Origin: Dryas octopetala
Lineage: Eukaryota; Streptophyta; Magnoliopsida; Rosales; Rosaceae
Length of the DNA: 64,000 bases
Direction: 5' to 3'
Assembly: GCA_963921425.1 (NCBI GenBank)
Contig: OY992840.1
Location: forward strand, 7,194,501-7,258,500
Below are positions 10,101 to 22,252 of this stretch, piece by piece. Under the pieces are notes generated by a model. It was not told where the DNA came from. It was given only the letters and a program-made list of their open reading frames with translations, and made no database searches. Position numbers and translations under genes: made by a program. The stretch's first letter is position 1. Each line of letters opens with the position of its first letter.

Positions 10101-12680
10101 AAAAAATGCTGGAAATATCTTTTCCAATTACTGAATAGCACCTGTTGAACGGTTGCTTAAAATAAATTTATAACTCTCCCCTTTTTGTTTGAGGAGTGCC
10201 TCCAAGTAATTAGGATATGATTCCTGAACTAGGATGCTTTTAAGTTCTGCAAGATGGGAACTTCGTTGAACAAGGTGTAATGCTGAGTCACTATATACAT
10301 ACATATATTTTGTTTATTGGCAACAAATGTAGACACTATATCTAAATCATATAAATTGAATGTTACTTGTTATCATTATCAAAATTGAACATTCTAGTAT
10401 TTCTTGTTAAGAAGTGTAGATGTCAGATCAACTTGTATAAATTGGATATTATTTGTTATCTGACTTGAACTTTCTAGTCTTTGGCCAAATTGTCCATGTG
10501 TGTACATTGGAATGGTACATTTATCTATGATGCCTTGGACCATTTTGCAGCATTTCTTGGTTCGGGTCCTGGGACATGAAAAACATTGCGTGCCAGAACT
10601 GGTATGACAACTGTGGCTGCCAAGGTTAAGGTCGGAAGGTACGTTGAATCGATCCCATTGTGCTTTTAATTTCAACAAACTTAATGGCTTTGTAGTTTGT
10701 ATGCATGGGTTAAGGTTAGATTTTTGGTTGTGTACATGGACATACTCCCATGCATTACATTATTGTCTTCTAAAATAGCAATGACTTTGTAGAATTTTGG
10801 AGTTACATTTAAGTGCTATCAATGTGATTATTTACAGACAAATGAACAATTAATTATTTAATTTGTGATCCTTTAGTTCATCAGTTCAAAATTGTAGAAC
10901 TAGCTCAAGGAAATTTATCAGTATTGATGAACTGGGTGATTCAGCTTGCGCTATAATTTGAAACTTTGAATGTTATTAATTTTTCAAGTATAACTGTGTT
11001 TCTTTGCTTGAGGTGGCTGATGCTCCATAGTGCAAGTTATTTTTACATCTCTCTTAATTAGAATCTAAATGGGCTATTCTACTTCTTGTTTTGGAAGCAA
11101 GCTAGGTGGGAAAGTAGGATATACTTGAAATCAAACACTGATAAACTAAAGTTTGCTTTAAACAGTGAATTGATTGCTAGGGGGTTCCACTAAACAGGCA
11201 AGCATTTTTACTTAAGCATACCTGAAGGAAGAAATAAATGAACCTTTGATAGAGCTCTCTGTGCACATCTTGCAAGTTGTAACTTTGAAATATAGAGTTC
11301 TGGCCTGTCCTTAATTAATGGATTTTAAAATGGTATTCCTAGGTGCAGAGAGGTAACTTTTAATGTAACTTTAAAATATAGAGCTCTCTGTGCATATCAT
11401 ATATTCTGAATTTTTCAAGCCATGCCTTTGACTATTAGTTTATGTTTTGTTTGTCTATTATGTCATTTGTATGGCTGGAAATGGGCAGGCTTAGTGGAGA
11501 ATTTTATCAGCAAAACTAGGACTGAAATAATAATGTAATTAGTGTGGAATTATATGATATTCATATGTGATGAACATAATTTATCTCAATATCCGCTGGT
11601 ACTATAGGGGAAAAATTAATAAAGAATAATTGTTGGGGACCTGAGCATGGGTTCAAATTCATTGATTCTTCTGAAAAGCAGTGCTGTAAATATAAAAATC
11701 TATGGAGGGCCCATTTCGATGGAGTGGTTTAAAATAAAGGATTTGGATTTCATAATTAGGCTAAGTTAGTTTAAAATGAAGCTACAAAACATTAGATAGA
11801 GTGGATTTGACATTACTAGATGCAAATCATGCAATACATTTGAAATGGCTTTGAAATAACTATAAACAAGGAATCATTTGAAATCCATGTGTTTTCTTCC
11901 TTTTCTTCTCATCCATGCTGTAATGACAATCCTTTGTTTTGTTGATTTTCATTTTTATCTTCAACTCTCAACATCTTTCACTCTTGATGCCGCTGAAGCT
12001 GTGAAGAGAAGCTAGAATTTTCTTCTCTCTCTTGATGTCAGAATAAGAGACCAAAGGAAACTGCTCTAGTCTTCAATGGGGCTGCCGCAATAGGGCATGA
12101 GGCATCATCTTACAATGAGGTGGGCCCCATGAGTTATGGATCCCGTCCTCCCAAAGTCTTGCTTTTCTCATGAAACCTGCATGTACAGTACAAGGCATGG
12201 TTTCTCATGTCTTGGGAACCTGCAAGTGTCAACTGGCAAGAGGGAAACAAGAGAGGTGGAGTAATATTGAGAAATACTCTGAAAATTCACAAAATGGAGT
12301 TATGGTGTAATGTAGGTAAATTACAAACATAGATTCACATTGATTTGGAGTTGTTCAGTTGTTTGAGCATTGATATGAGTTTGAGTGACAAATGTGATCA
12401 TCTCAGGGAATTAAAAGATACTTGTTATTAATCCCATTCCAAGATTTTTAATAAAATTTGCCCAGACATTTAGTTTGTATTATATTGTTGAACGGTTCCT
12501 AATACTCTTAACACTCTAACACAATAGTGTGTAGGAAAGTGTAATTGAAAGTAATTCATCTGCTAGTTTCATATTGTTGATTTTGGAAGTTGACATAAGG
12601 AGGTGATATATGGTAATTCCAAGTAGAAAGGGGCAAAGGCCATTGGAGTCCATCTCAAGGGCGAGAGCCTCAACAACCCT
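7110..12680. repeat. Segmental duplication, copy A (paired with 14290-16860)
   Basis: Colinear blocks match sequence downstream of the serpin gene. Examples are 7130-7320 with 14310-14500, 7925-8660 with 14510-15255, 11236-11590 with 15325-15500, and 12290-12680 with 16020-16855. Copy A is longer because it holds a LINE insertion (7320-7911) and segments missing from copy B (most of 8960-11230). Apart from the LINE, no gene is visible. A run of C lies at about 9433-9443. Confidence 0.8.
7320..7911 (+). mobile_element. 5'-truncated L1-type LINE, flanked by target duplications
   Basis: The piece is the 3' end of a plant L1 LINE. Frames with stops encode the terminal reverse-transcriptase zinc-binding region (WDHLFLHFPVASSLW) and then the characteristic tail (WMERNRRAFDDAKGEELNQL and LASLWASVFRESY). 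It ends in an A-rich tail. The direct repeat CAAGTTGTA flanks it (7311-7319 and 7912-7920). The duplicated locus at about 14490-14505 lacks the insert and so serves as an empty site. Confidence 0.88.
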
Positions 12681-13082
12681 TATAAGTTAATTATAATCAC
12701 GATATTAAGTAATTTTATTTTCATATTTTATCTACACAATAGAAACTTGGCATCTTCAAATTCTCAAAAATCTGCTCCAATGTTCAACCCTTTATTTTTT
12801 TCTTTTATCAAATGTTGAATCCCTGTTCACGTGGTATAAAGAATCCTATCAATTTGAAATTGCCCACTTTTGTGTTATTTTGGACCAAAAAAAAAAAAAA
12901 AAAAAATCAGAAACGAAGAATACTTGTTCCCCAAGTAAGAGAGGGGCAGTCCTGTCAATCCACACCCAAATCACTAGGGTTGTTTGTGTTACTACAAAAA
13001 GCCAAAGGTCCGGTTTTGTTTTCACAAGGGTTTTTTAAGCAAGAGAGTCGTTCTGGTTCAAACGCTTCCTTCCTTATCAACA
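12681..13082. other. Serpin upstream region
   Basis: This is the presumed promoter and 5' leader of the serpin gene. It includes a poly-A run at about 12887-12906. The serpin reading frame extends in phase back to an ATG at 12984, but the extra 33 residues do not look like serpin sequence and the conserved start is at 13083. Confidence 0.5.
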
Positions 13083-14279
13083 ATGGCGTCTCCCAAAGAT
13101 CTCAAACAAGCCATCAGCAACCAAACCGACTTCGCTTTGAGACTCTCCAAGCCACTACTTCTGACCGTAGGCAAGAATAAGAACATGGTGTACTCGCCGC
13201 TGTCCATCCACACGGTGCTGAGCGTGATCGCGGCTGGGTCACAGGGTTCCACCTTGGACCAGTTGCTATCTTTCCTCAAGTCTAATTCCACCGACCAACT
13301 CAACTCTTTGGCCTCTGATCTCATTCCCTTTGTCTTCGCCGACGGATCCAGTAGGGGCGGGCCCTGCTTGTCTTTTGCCAATGGTCTTTGGGTCGAGAAG
13401 AGGACCCCTCTCAAGCCTCCTTTCAAACAGGTAGTGAACACTGCCTACAAGGCAGCTCTGAACCAAGTCGATTTCAAGACCAAGTTTGAACAAGTGAGAC
13501 TTGAAGTGAATTCATGGGCCGAAAAGGAGACTAAGGGCCTCATCAAAGATGTTCTTCCTCCTGGTTCAGTTGACAGCCAAACCAGGGTCATCTTTGCTAA
13601 TGCATTGTACTTCAAAGGAGCCTGGGTTGACGAGTTTGATGCATCAATGACAGAAGAGTATGACTTCCACCTTCCCAATGGGAGCACCGTTAAGGTACCC
13701 TTCATGACCAGGGATGAAACTGAGTTTGCAAGTGCTTTTGAGGGTTTCAAAGTCTTAGAGCTCCCTTATGAACAAGGTGATCACGACATGCCGCGTCGTT
13801 TCTCAATGTACATTTTTCTTCCAGATGCGAAAGATGGACTGCAAGATTTAGTGGAGAAGATTTGTTCTGAGTCCGGGTTCTTGGATCGCCACCTTTCCTA
13901 CAACCGAGTTGAAGTGGGAGACTTTAGAATCCCAAAGTTTAAGATTTCTTCTGGGTTTGAAGCTTCGGATGTTCTCAAGGGTTTAGGACTGGTCTTGCCT
14001 TTCAGTGAAGATGAAGGAAGTTTGACAGAGATGGTGGAGTATGCTGTAGGTGATGACCGCCCACATATTTCCAACATACAACATCATTCCTTTATTGAAG
14101 TTAATGAACAAGGCACAGAAGCTGCTGCTGTTACTGATACTGAGATGTGTGGTTATGCTCTTATTGATGATGAAAAGATAGACTTTGTGGCTGATCACCC
14201 ATTCTTGTTCATCATCAGAGAACAAATGACCGAAGCGGTGCTCTTCATTGGGCAAGTTCTCAATCCCCTTCAAGGCTGA
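13083..14279 (+). CDS. Plant serpin (serine protease inhibitor family), 398 aa
   Basis: Full-length plant serpin of the usual size, beginning MASPKDLKQAI. Family signatures include NMVYSPLSIHTVLSVIAAGS, VIFANALYFKGAW, a C-terminal DFVADHPFLFIIRE and FIGQVLNP. The hinge of the reactive centre loop is intact (EVNEQGTEAAA), so the protein could undergo the inhibitory conformational change. The rest of the loop is unusual: by spacing from the hinge, P2-P1-P1' are Gly-Tyr358-Ala instead of the Leu-Arg common in plant serpins, with acidic residues at P7 and P5. The frame is uninterrupted, whereas many plant serpin genes have one intron. No signal peptide is seen, which fits the cytosolic location known for plant serpins. 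The natural target protease cannot be told from sequence. Confidence 0.95.
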   Translation: MASPKDLKQAISNQTDFALRLSKPLLLTVGKNKNMVYSPLSIHTVLSVIAAGSQGSTLDQLLSFLKSNSTDQLNSLASDLIPFVFADGSSRGGPCLSFANGLWVEKRTPLKPPFKQVVNTAYKAALNQVDFKTKFEQVRLEVNSWAEKETKGLIKDVLPPGSVDSQTRVIFANALYFKGAWVDEFDASMTEEYDFHLPNGSTVKVPFMTRDETEFASAFEGFKVLELPYEQGDHDMPRRFSMYIFLPDAKDGLQDLVEKICSESGFLDRHLSYNRVEVGDFRIPKFKISSGFEASDVLKGLGLVLPFSEDEGSLTEMVEYAVGDDRPHISNIQHHSFIEVNEQGTEAAAVTDTEMCGYALIDDEKIDFVADHPFLFIIREQMTEAVLFIGQVLNPLQG

Positions 14280-14289
14280 TTTTTATATA

Positions 14290-16860
14290 AGAGGATTCAA
14301 TCTGCTTGGTAAATGTTTTGATTATGTTTGGGTGAGGAGGAAAAGATACTTGAGTATTATATGCTAATTTTATTTTGATTTCATGTTTTGGCTTGAAGCT
14401 TCCAAAATTTGTCTCTGTTTTTTTTTTTTTTTGACCCTCATGTTGGGCCTCGAGTTGAAGATTTAAGAATACTGGTTATCACCGGCTTTCTTGTAATCAA
14501 GTCAAAAACTAGCATGACTTCTCTTTCAGCAACATGGAGTTGGTTTTGATTGTAGAACTCTTTGTCAATGTGATCAGACAGTGCTTTATGCATTTGACTT
14601 GAGATTATGATAATATAGATTTGCAATGACTTTATATTTTTGTTTTTATATATATGTTGCTTACCCAGGCTGGATGATTTAATAATTTTCAAGCTCAGGA
14701 CTTTGAGAATTGTAAATACCAACTATCATTACAAATTTTAAATTGCAACCTGCAAATTCATCCTGTCAAGTCTTCGGCTGAGTTACAAAACTCAAAAGTA
14801 ATTAGCTTCCTTGCATCATATATGTTAGTGTAGATCCCCTAGAATGTCCACAATTTTATTTTTTTCTAACATAAATCCTGAATTTGATTAAAAAAAAAAA
14901 AAAAGAATCCTGAAAATTACTTTCGTTTGGTCAGTTGTTAGCAAAGCTGCTGCCACCACTTTCTGATAAGAATCTTCTTGGGTTAAACTTTTTTGAGTTT
15001 CTGTTTGACATACTACGATCTAAAACTTGCTATAAGTTACAGTTTGGGGGTTCATAAACTTTTTGTGTTCATCTAACCAAAAATTGTAGGCAGCTTCTGA
15101 TATTTGCATTTACTTGATAAAAATTGGCACTCCTCACTCTATAAGGTTCAGGGAATTGTCTATAGAAACAAATGATTGATTGTGATTTAAATATATCCTG
15201 TATTTTTGGGAGCTACGAACAGTTTATGTAGTTGACAATGTATATATTTGGTAACTTTGTAAATAGGAAAATATATATTAGCTGTTACAGTTTATCTCTT
15301 CTTCCCTGCAATATGGCAATTATGAGCCTTTGACAGAGCTCTAGCGCTCTCCATATCCTGCAAGTTGTAAATTTGAAATATAGAGTTCCTATCACTAGTT
15401 TATCTTTCATTTATCTGTTATGTCAATTGTTACAGAATGATGTAATCAGCCTGGAATTATATGATATTCATATGGGATTAACATAATTTGTATATTGATG
15501 TTCACAAGGTTAGTACCTAAAACCTATCCTATGTTTATGCATCCCTTCTGGGTTTTGACAACCATCGATTCCTCCATGTTAAGAAAATCCATATATCGAT
15601 CCAATTTATTTGGTTGTTGAAGAGAAATTATATTGGCTTGTGTTAGTAGAAGACAATAAATGTCAGCTTGCAGCCAACCCATATTCTTGACCTACCATTG
15701 TACCAAGTTGCAGAATTCATAGTTCAGTGAACTATATTTGTTGCAGACCTTTGACCACCAAGAATCCAACCCTGCACCTATGCCGGGAGTCAAGGATGGC
15801 TTGGCAACACTCGGCAGCTATGCGATATGGTCTTTGTTTTTGCCATATGATGCAAAATTCTTATTCTGGCATCCATCCACTGTCAATATCACTCCAACAA
15901 TCTCCTGGGGTGAGTCTGGCATGTGAGATAGCTGTTGCAATGGCTGCGCAGAGAGAGCCAGGATTAGGACGAGCAAGTTTTTCCAGATCAACCCATGTGA
16001 GCCCTTGGGGATTGATATATATGTTGCTGGTTATGGAAAATGGAGTGTTGTTAGAAAAATTACAAACATAAATACACATTGGTTTGGAGTTGTTCAGTTG
16101 TTTGAGCATTTATATGAGTTTGAGTTACAATCGAGTAATAAATATGATCATCTCAGGAATAAAAGAAGCTTGTAATTAATTTCAATCTGCAAGGAAATAT
16201 ATCAAGATTTTAATAAATACTTGCTAGCCTATTTTTTGCCAAGGAATTTTTGCTTGCCATTTAGTTTGTGTTAAATTGTGATCATTTTAACAGTTCCTAA
16301 TAATTTAACACAATCTTGTGGCTGTGCAAGCGTAATTGAATGTCATTCATCTGCTATTTTCGTCTTGTTGATTCTAGAAGTTGACAGTGGAGAGGTGATA
16401 ATTCAAATAGAAAGGAAAGGAGCAAAGTGTATATGCTGAGACAAATAACGTGTGGATAGCCTTCTGAAATAATTGAAATTGACTTGTATGTAGAGAGGTG
16501 AGGTGAAGAAAAATCTGGTTGATTTTTTATTGTTCCAAACTCTAAACACAATTATAATGTTATTTATCTAAACCTCACAAAAATAAAAATTTGCTAGCCA
16601 GTCAACAGCCCCATTAGCTTTGCGGTACACACGACACAATTCCACATTATCAAACAGTTCATTTCGGCCAAAAAAAAAAACTAGTGCAGTAAGTTTTGAA
16701 TATCCATGAAAATGTGTTTAAGCCATCAAAGAATTTGTGTTGTAGTATCAGCACAATCCACGACAAGTTTAGAGTAACCTATTTGGATTTGCTTATAACT
16801 GTGTTGGATAGCCTGTTGAGTCCATCTCTAAGACCAAGAGCTTCAACAACCAAAATAGTG
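14290..16860. repeat. Segmental duplication, copy B (downstream of serpin)
   Basis: Diverged copy of the 7110-12680 sequence, starting just after the serpin stop codon. Shared landmarks include GAAGCTTCCAAA followed by TTTGTCTCTG, CTAGCATGACTTC, and GGAGTTGTTCAGTTGTTTG. It lacks the LINE and about 2.3 kb present in copy A. Small open frames at 15727-16109 show no recognisable protein features. Confidence 0.8.
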
Positions 16861-17764
16861 GATGTAACGAAATATAACATTGAGACTGACATAGTGAGAA
16901 TAAGTTGAATAACACCACTCTTTACTTATTTTTGGTTTTTTAGAATTTCGTAAATCAATATTGGTTTAGACTTTAGACTTTTTTTATTTTTTTATTAAAA
17001 GATACTTTATTAAAGAAAACTAAACAGAGTTACAATTCGATTCTTATTACAATTCTAGACATATAACTATAGCAAACGTCGAACAATTGAATCTAAAACT
17101 CTTTTAGTCTCTTCATAAGACGCCGTTCGAAAATTTCCAAAAGAATAAAAGAAAACCCAGCACCAAGACAAACTAGATATCGTGCAAACACCTATCAAGT
17201 TTTGAAATTTTCTCAAAATCCTAAACCATAAGCACTAAAACCACAATTCTATGACCTAAAGTAATTAATTATTTAACTCTAAACCCCTAATTATACTAAT
17301 AAACACGAGTCTCCAATAAGTCAATAACCTCCAATAAACCTTTTAAAATTTAAAGAAATTAAAAAAAAAATTGTAACTCCGACCAAAAGCATTTGTAACT
17401 GTCCCGGGGTGGAAGATTAAAAAGAAAAAAAAAAAAAAAAGTGTTATAAAAGAGTTTGACTTCCACTTAGGGATTTTAAAGGAAAAAAAAAAAAAAGATA
17501 TTGACGCCCAACTTAGAGATTTTAATGGTTGGAGATACTACTTCCGAATTCAAAACAAAGAGAGTGAGTTCCCATCATCACACAACTCAAAACTGGGTTG
17601 TCCCCAACTACTTCCGAAGACAGTATTGGTTCACTTTTGCTTGATACATGTTTGTAGTAGTTGGGCCTAAAAAGACGGTTTTTTTGGTGTAGAGGCCTAA
17701 AAAGACAGTTTATTTGTACTTGTTAGTTGTCACGCATCCTAGGTAGGAGCACTGAAGTAAACAA
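16861..17764. other. Intergenic, AT-rich
   Basis: No gene or clear mobile element is visible. A-rich runs occur at about 17360, 17425 and 17483. The final part is the presumed promoter of the TOM2B-like gene. Confidence 0.5.
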
Positions 17765-20084
17765 ATGGCGAGCTCAACCCCAGGTGGAAGCAGCAGAGAG
17801 AATACGGCAAAAGCCATGGTGTCTGATCAGATCTCTCAAGCCGTACTATCCACTTCCAACCTTCTCCACCTCATGCAACAATCCTCACCTTCCCAGGCAT
17901 CCTCCTATTCTCTATTTTTATTTTTATTTTTATTTTTCCAGTTTTTCTGTCAGAAATATTTATGGAAGAGCTGTGTAAGCTTCAGTGGTCAGTGATCAAA
18001 TGGGTTTGCTTTATTTCTTGTTATAAAACCAAATTGGCCTTCTGGGTTTTGGTTAGACTTGGGAAAGGAGAATGTATTATGTATTACATAGATTTTTTTA
18101 ATTTCTTATTTTTGTTATTCCAGATGTTGATGCTGATTTGATTTAATCAGGAAAATATAGGCAAATATCTTATAAAAGAGTAAAATTTGAAGGAGAATTC
18201 TATGTGGCTCAGGTGGTCTACCTCAAAGATAGTTGTAGGCAAACATTTTGTTATGGGAAAATACCTGAAGACTATGAAATTGGATGCTTGAAGGATTGAA
18301 ATACTAGAAACTAATGTGCAAATTATCAGACACCCTTCCTGGTGAAGGATGGTAGAATTGATACAAATAGTGGATGGATCAATGAAGTAAAATGCTCAGT
18401 TAGAATGCATAGGAAGTGTGACGGTTTATGGAGGCCTTGGTGAAGGATACTTTGGGTGAAACAGGAAGGGGGTACATATAGGCAGGTTTCTTAGATGTAA
18501 ATTTCTTTTGCTATTGGAAATGAGTGTTAATTATCTTTTGGTTAGATTGTGGTGAGGGGATGGGGCCTTAAAAATTGAATAAGTCTTGAAACTGTGATGA
18601 TGGAATAAACACGTTGGGATGGACGATGGAGTGAAGGTGCGTTAAATTTCTATTAGGTAGCTGCTGTGCTGGCTGTAATTTTGAAGATATAGTTCATTCT
18701 CAATTTTTTTTAAATGTATATTGAGTTGTTAGAGATGGGAATAAGTTTCAGAAAGGAGAAGAAATGAGGGGGAAACTACTCGGGTCGGTACAAGCATGTG
18801 TCACTAACTTAGAAATGGAAGGCTTGTTCATACAGCATGATAATGTAACTCTTCTAAATCTGTATTTTCAGTATGATTCACCTTTTACAATCATCATAAT
18901 ATTTTAATATTCCTTGGTTATCAGTTGGATTAATCTCGTGAAAGTTCTCTTGCTTGCAACTTTTCAGACATGGAATGTAAACGTCACAATGCAATGTGAA
19001 TTACTCATTTTTCCCTTAATTTCCATCTTATATACCATATGGGTACATGAGGTAATGGGGTCATAAACTGCCACTCTGCAGTATGTGTGTGATAGCGTTA
19101 CTTGACTCCTGATTTGACTTTGCTTCATTAGCCTATTGCGCATTGTTACTTATATTTTTGATCTCTTCTCTTCTGCAGGCCCAACTGATAAAGCTTCCAA
19201 AGAATCTTTTGGTCAAAACATCTACAATTAAGAATACCGGACAAGTATGTTTTTTCTTTTCACCGCTAGGGACTTGACTATGAACATTCCATGTTCATGT
19301 TATATTCATGGTCCTGTATTCCTTTCTTTTTTTATGCAGTTGTTGGAGCAGATGCCTCGAGTGATTTCATCTCTGGATGCACATATGGAAAATGGGTTAC
19401 ACAGGTTGTACTCATTTAGGTTTTACTTTGGCAAATCTTTTGTGGTATGCAGTTATATACATCAACACTTTTCCTAAAGTGGCTCTTGTTCTATGAAGAA
19501 TATATTTAATTAACAGTTGTGATGATGTTTTTTGTTGTTAATATCTAAACTAGTATAATTGTGACATGAAACATTTATAAGTTTATTATTTTGAGGAATT
19601 AACAAAATTGGTAATTTGATTTTGGGCATACAGCAATGTGGGTTACCCTAATTCTGATTTGCTATTGAGCCCTATTTACAAGCCACTTGGTCATTGATGC
19701 TTAGTACATGGAATCGCTGGTGGACTTGAGACCAAAATCTTGATAATTGGTGATATATGAACAGCATAATTGAAATTTGTATTCATCAAATTGAGTGCAA
19801 ATTATGTACCCAATCCATAATTAAAGTGATGGAATGCATCCTATTGCCTTTATGGGTAGTGATTGTATACCAAAACCACAATTTTTCTCACCATGAAAAT
19901 AAGTGTGCCCCATATCTGCCCACTAGTAATTATTTGTAGGGCATCTCTGTTCTTGCACTCTTTGCCTAACATCCGTTACAATTTTTGCAGCGTTCCTCAT
20001 CTGCAAACTGTCATCCAGTTACTCTCAAACATGGAAAGCAGCCAACTTAGTTCTCTCTCTCAAGCTCTTGTACTTCAAGAGGTT

Positions 20085-20128
<44 letters not shown>

Positions 20129-20344
20129 GAGAATGTGACCCTTTCTTTTTGGTGTGAATGAAGCATAATAAATTACTTCAAAGTAGCTCAAATCTTTTTT
20201 TGTTCCCTCAAGTCCTTATTGTAGCTAAGTTCAATTATTGCATAAGAACTGGAGCTCTTTCGTTGGCATTTTCCTTATTTTAAATTCCATATTGTCCTCT
20301 CCCAGGAACAAGAGGTGGAAAATCAACCTCCAAAAGTAGGCTAA
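17765..20344 (+). CDS. TOM2B: TOM2B-like protein, 130 aa, five exons
   Basis: Exons 17765-17896, 19179-19244, 19340-19404, 19991-20081 and 20306-20344 join in phase to give 130 residues. The protein starts [10 protein letters not shown], then [70 protein letters not shown], and ends [12 protein letters not shown]. It resembles TOBAMOVIRUS MULTIPLICATION 2B, a small plant host protein; this identification is from memory of the family. The first intron appears to begin with GC instead of GT (CCCAG|GCATCC). A canonical in-frame donor (TGT|GTAAGC) lies 75 bases downstream at 17972 and would add 25-26 mostly hydrophobic residues. The last intron contains a long CT microsatellite (20085-20127). The gene model is firm, the name less so. 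Confidence 0.75.
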
Positions 20345-22252
20345 CAATCCAAAGTATGCAGCCATATTGTTGAAGATTGTATTTAAGCAGATATACATAA
20401 CGTTGGTCACAAGAAACATTTGGTGTTCTTGTTCAAAATGGCCAGAGTAAATTATGTATGATTTCAATGTACATAAACACGTTATCGGATAATGTCAGTA
20501 GACTAATATGAAGTTATTTTCTTTACATTTTTTTAACATAAAGTGAAGAATCCATGTTGACCAACATGATGTGATCTCTTGAGTCCTTTGAATTTCATTT
20601 TTATGTTCTCATCAGATGCACACTCAATATCTGCTGCATGGGTAGTTGCTCAGCCATCTACTCAGTCCTTATAAATGTATATCCTACAAGTATAGGATGC
20701 CAAATTGCTGTGCACCCATCCAGGAGCTGATTTATCCTTTCAGGGGTCCTGACCCGTTTCTATTCTTTGTCCTGCATTTTGGTACTTCTGGCACTGTTTC
20801 TTTTATGTACTTTGAGAAACAGACAGGCTGGTTCATTTTCTTAGCATTTGTAGGTTCAATTTAACACCACAGCCATCATTTCCCATATCGTATTTTCCTG
20901 CTTGAGGTACATAATATGTACTATCATGTAACATGCATAAGCATTCCTATGTTTTAATATATGCTGTCTGCTGCTGACAGACTACAGCAGTGGAAATCAG
21001 AGAACACTTTCCTGCATTTATATTTCCTTTCCCTTGTTCTCTATCCCAAGTGCAGGGAGCTCTAGTTTGAACTCAAATCTAGATGTAAAATGGACTGAGT
21101 CAGGGAAAGTATGGTAGAGACATGATATATTTTAGAAAAATCACATGGCACAATATCATCTATGTCAATCTCTGGTTTTATATGCCAAAGCACACAAATT
21201 TAGATACAGTACGTGCATGGCATGAACATGAACATGCTTGTGTCTCGTGACTGTCTATGTTGAGCCTAAATCCTGCACAATTGAGCACTGCATGGGCATG
21301 ATTAAGAGTTGTAACATGATATATTTTGATGCTCAGGATTGGTTTACCAACTTGATTATTAGCAATGGCTGAAAAGGTAATAGTACATCAGACTAAGGTC
21401 CCTGTCCTTCATACTAATTATTTTCGATCAAAAGTACAACATTTGTTTTGGCTTTAGTTTCTTGGTTAATTGACTTTATCATTTTAATCCCTGTTTCAAT
21501 GATTTTCGTTATGGTTTCTTTGGAATGAATGATTGGTTTTTTGTTTTTGGAAAAATTTCTAAAATGTGCTTATAGCTGTGTTACAGTCATCACTCATCAG
21601 GAATCTTAGGATTCAGATTTCAAATAAATTTAGCTTCTATTTTCCCTATGATTTAATGGTTGCATCAGTGCAACTGATCAGTTGCTACATTGATAAGTGT
21701 TATTGTATCTGCCAAACCAGTTTATATGTGATGCCTTATGAATGACATGATTTGTGTTTTGCATTAATGTCTATTTCCATGATTCAATTGAGCAAAAAGA
21801 TACAAGGCGTTACATAGGATGCAGTATAGCACTATAGCTAGAAACACAAAACAGGGGTCAAAGTTGCATTGTAGCAAAAAACAATGTTCTTATTATGGTT
21901 AAAAAAGCATCCAATGCAAATGTAAAATGACAATCACTTGACTCCAAAAACATAAATTTGCTAAATAACCACACAGATTTCTTTGTTCACTAAGAATGAG
22001 ATCCCAATCTGAATAAAAATACTTACAAAGATGGGAATTCAAGTGCACCATATTTAGAAACTCACAAATGTGAACAATTTTATTGTACTTCTATCAATTT
22101 AATTTCTGTAGTCATCGAAAGTTCGTTCAATTTAGTGATTATACCTGCTGATGTTCATATTGCCTTTTCACAGTTAAAAATGTTACTGATTATGGATGTT
22201 GCTTAAAGCCATTTAACATATTCTACATAAACATATATATAGTCCTCATGAC
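20345..22252. other. Intergenic between convergent genes
   Basis: This holds the 3' flanks of the TOM2B-like gene (plus strand) and the PLP-like gene (minus strand). I see no further gene, inverted-repeat element or RNA gene in it. Confidence 0.5.

Noticed and set aside
12984..13082. N-terminal extension of the serpin frame
   Set aside because: Open and in frame but without serpin similarity; the ATG at 13083 gives the normal serpin start and length.
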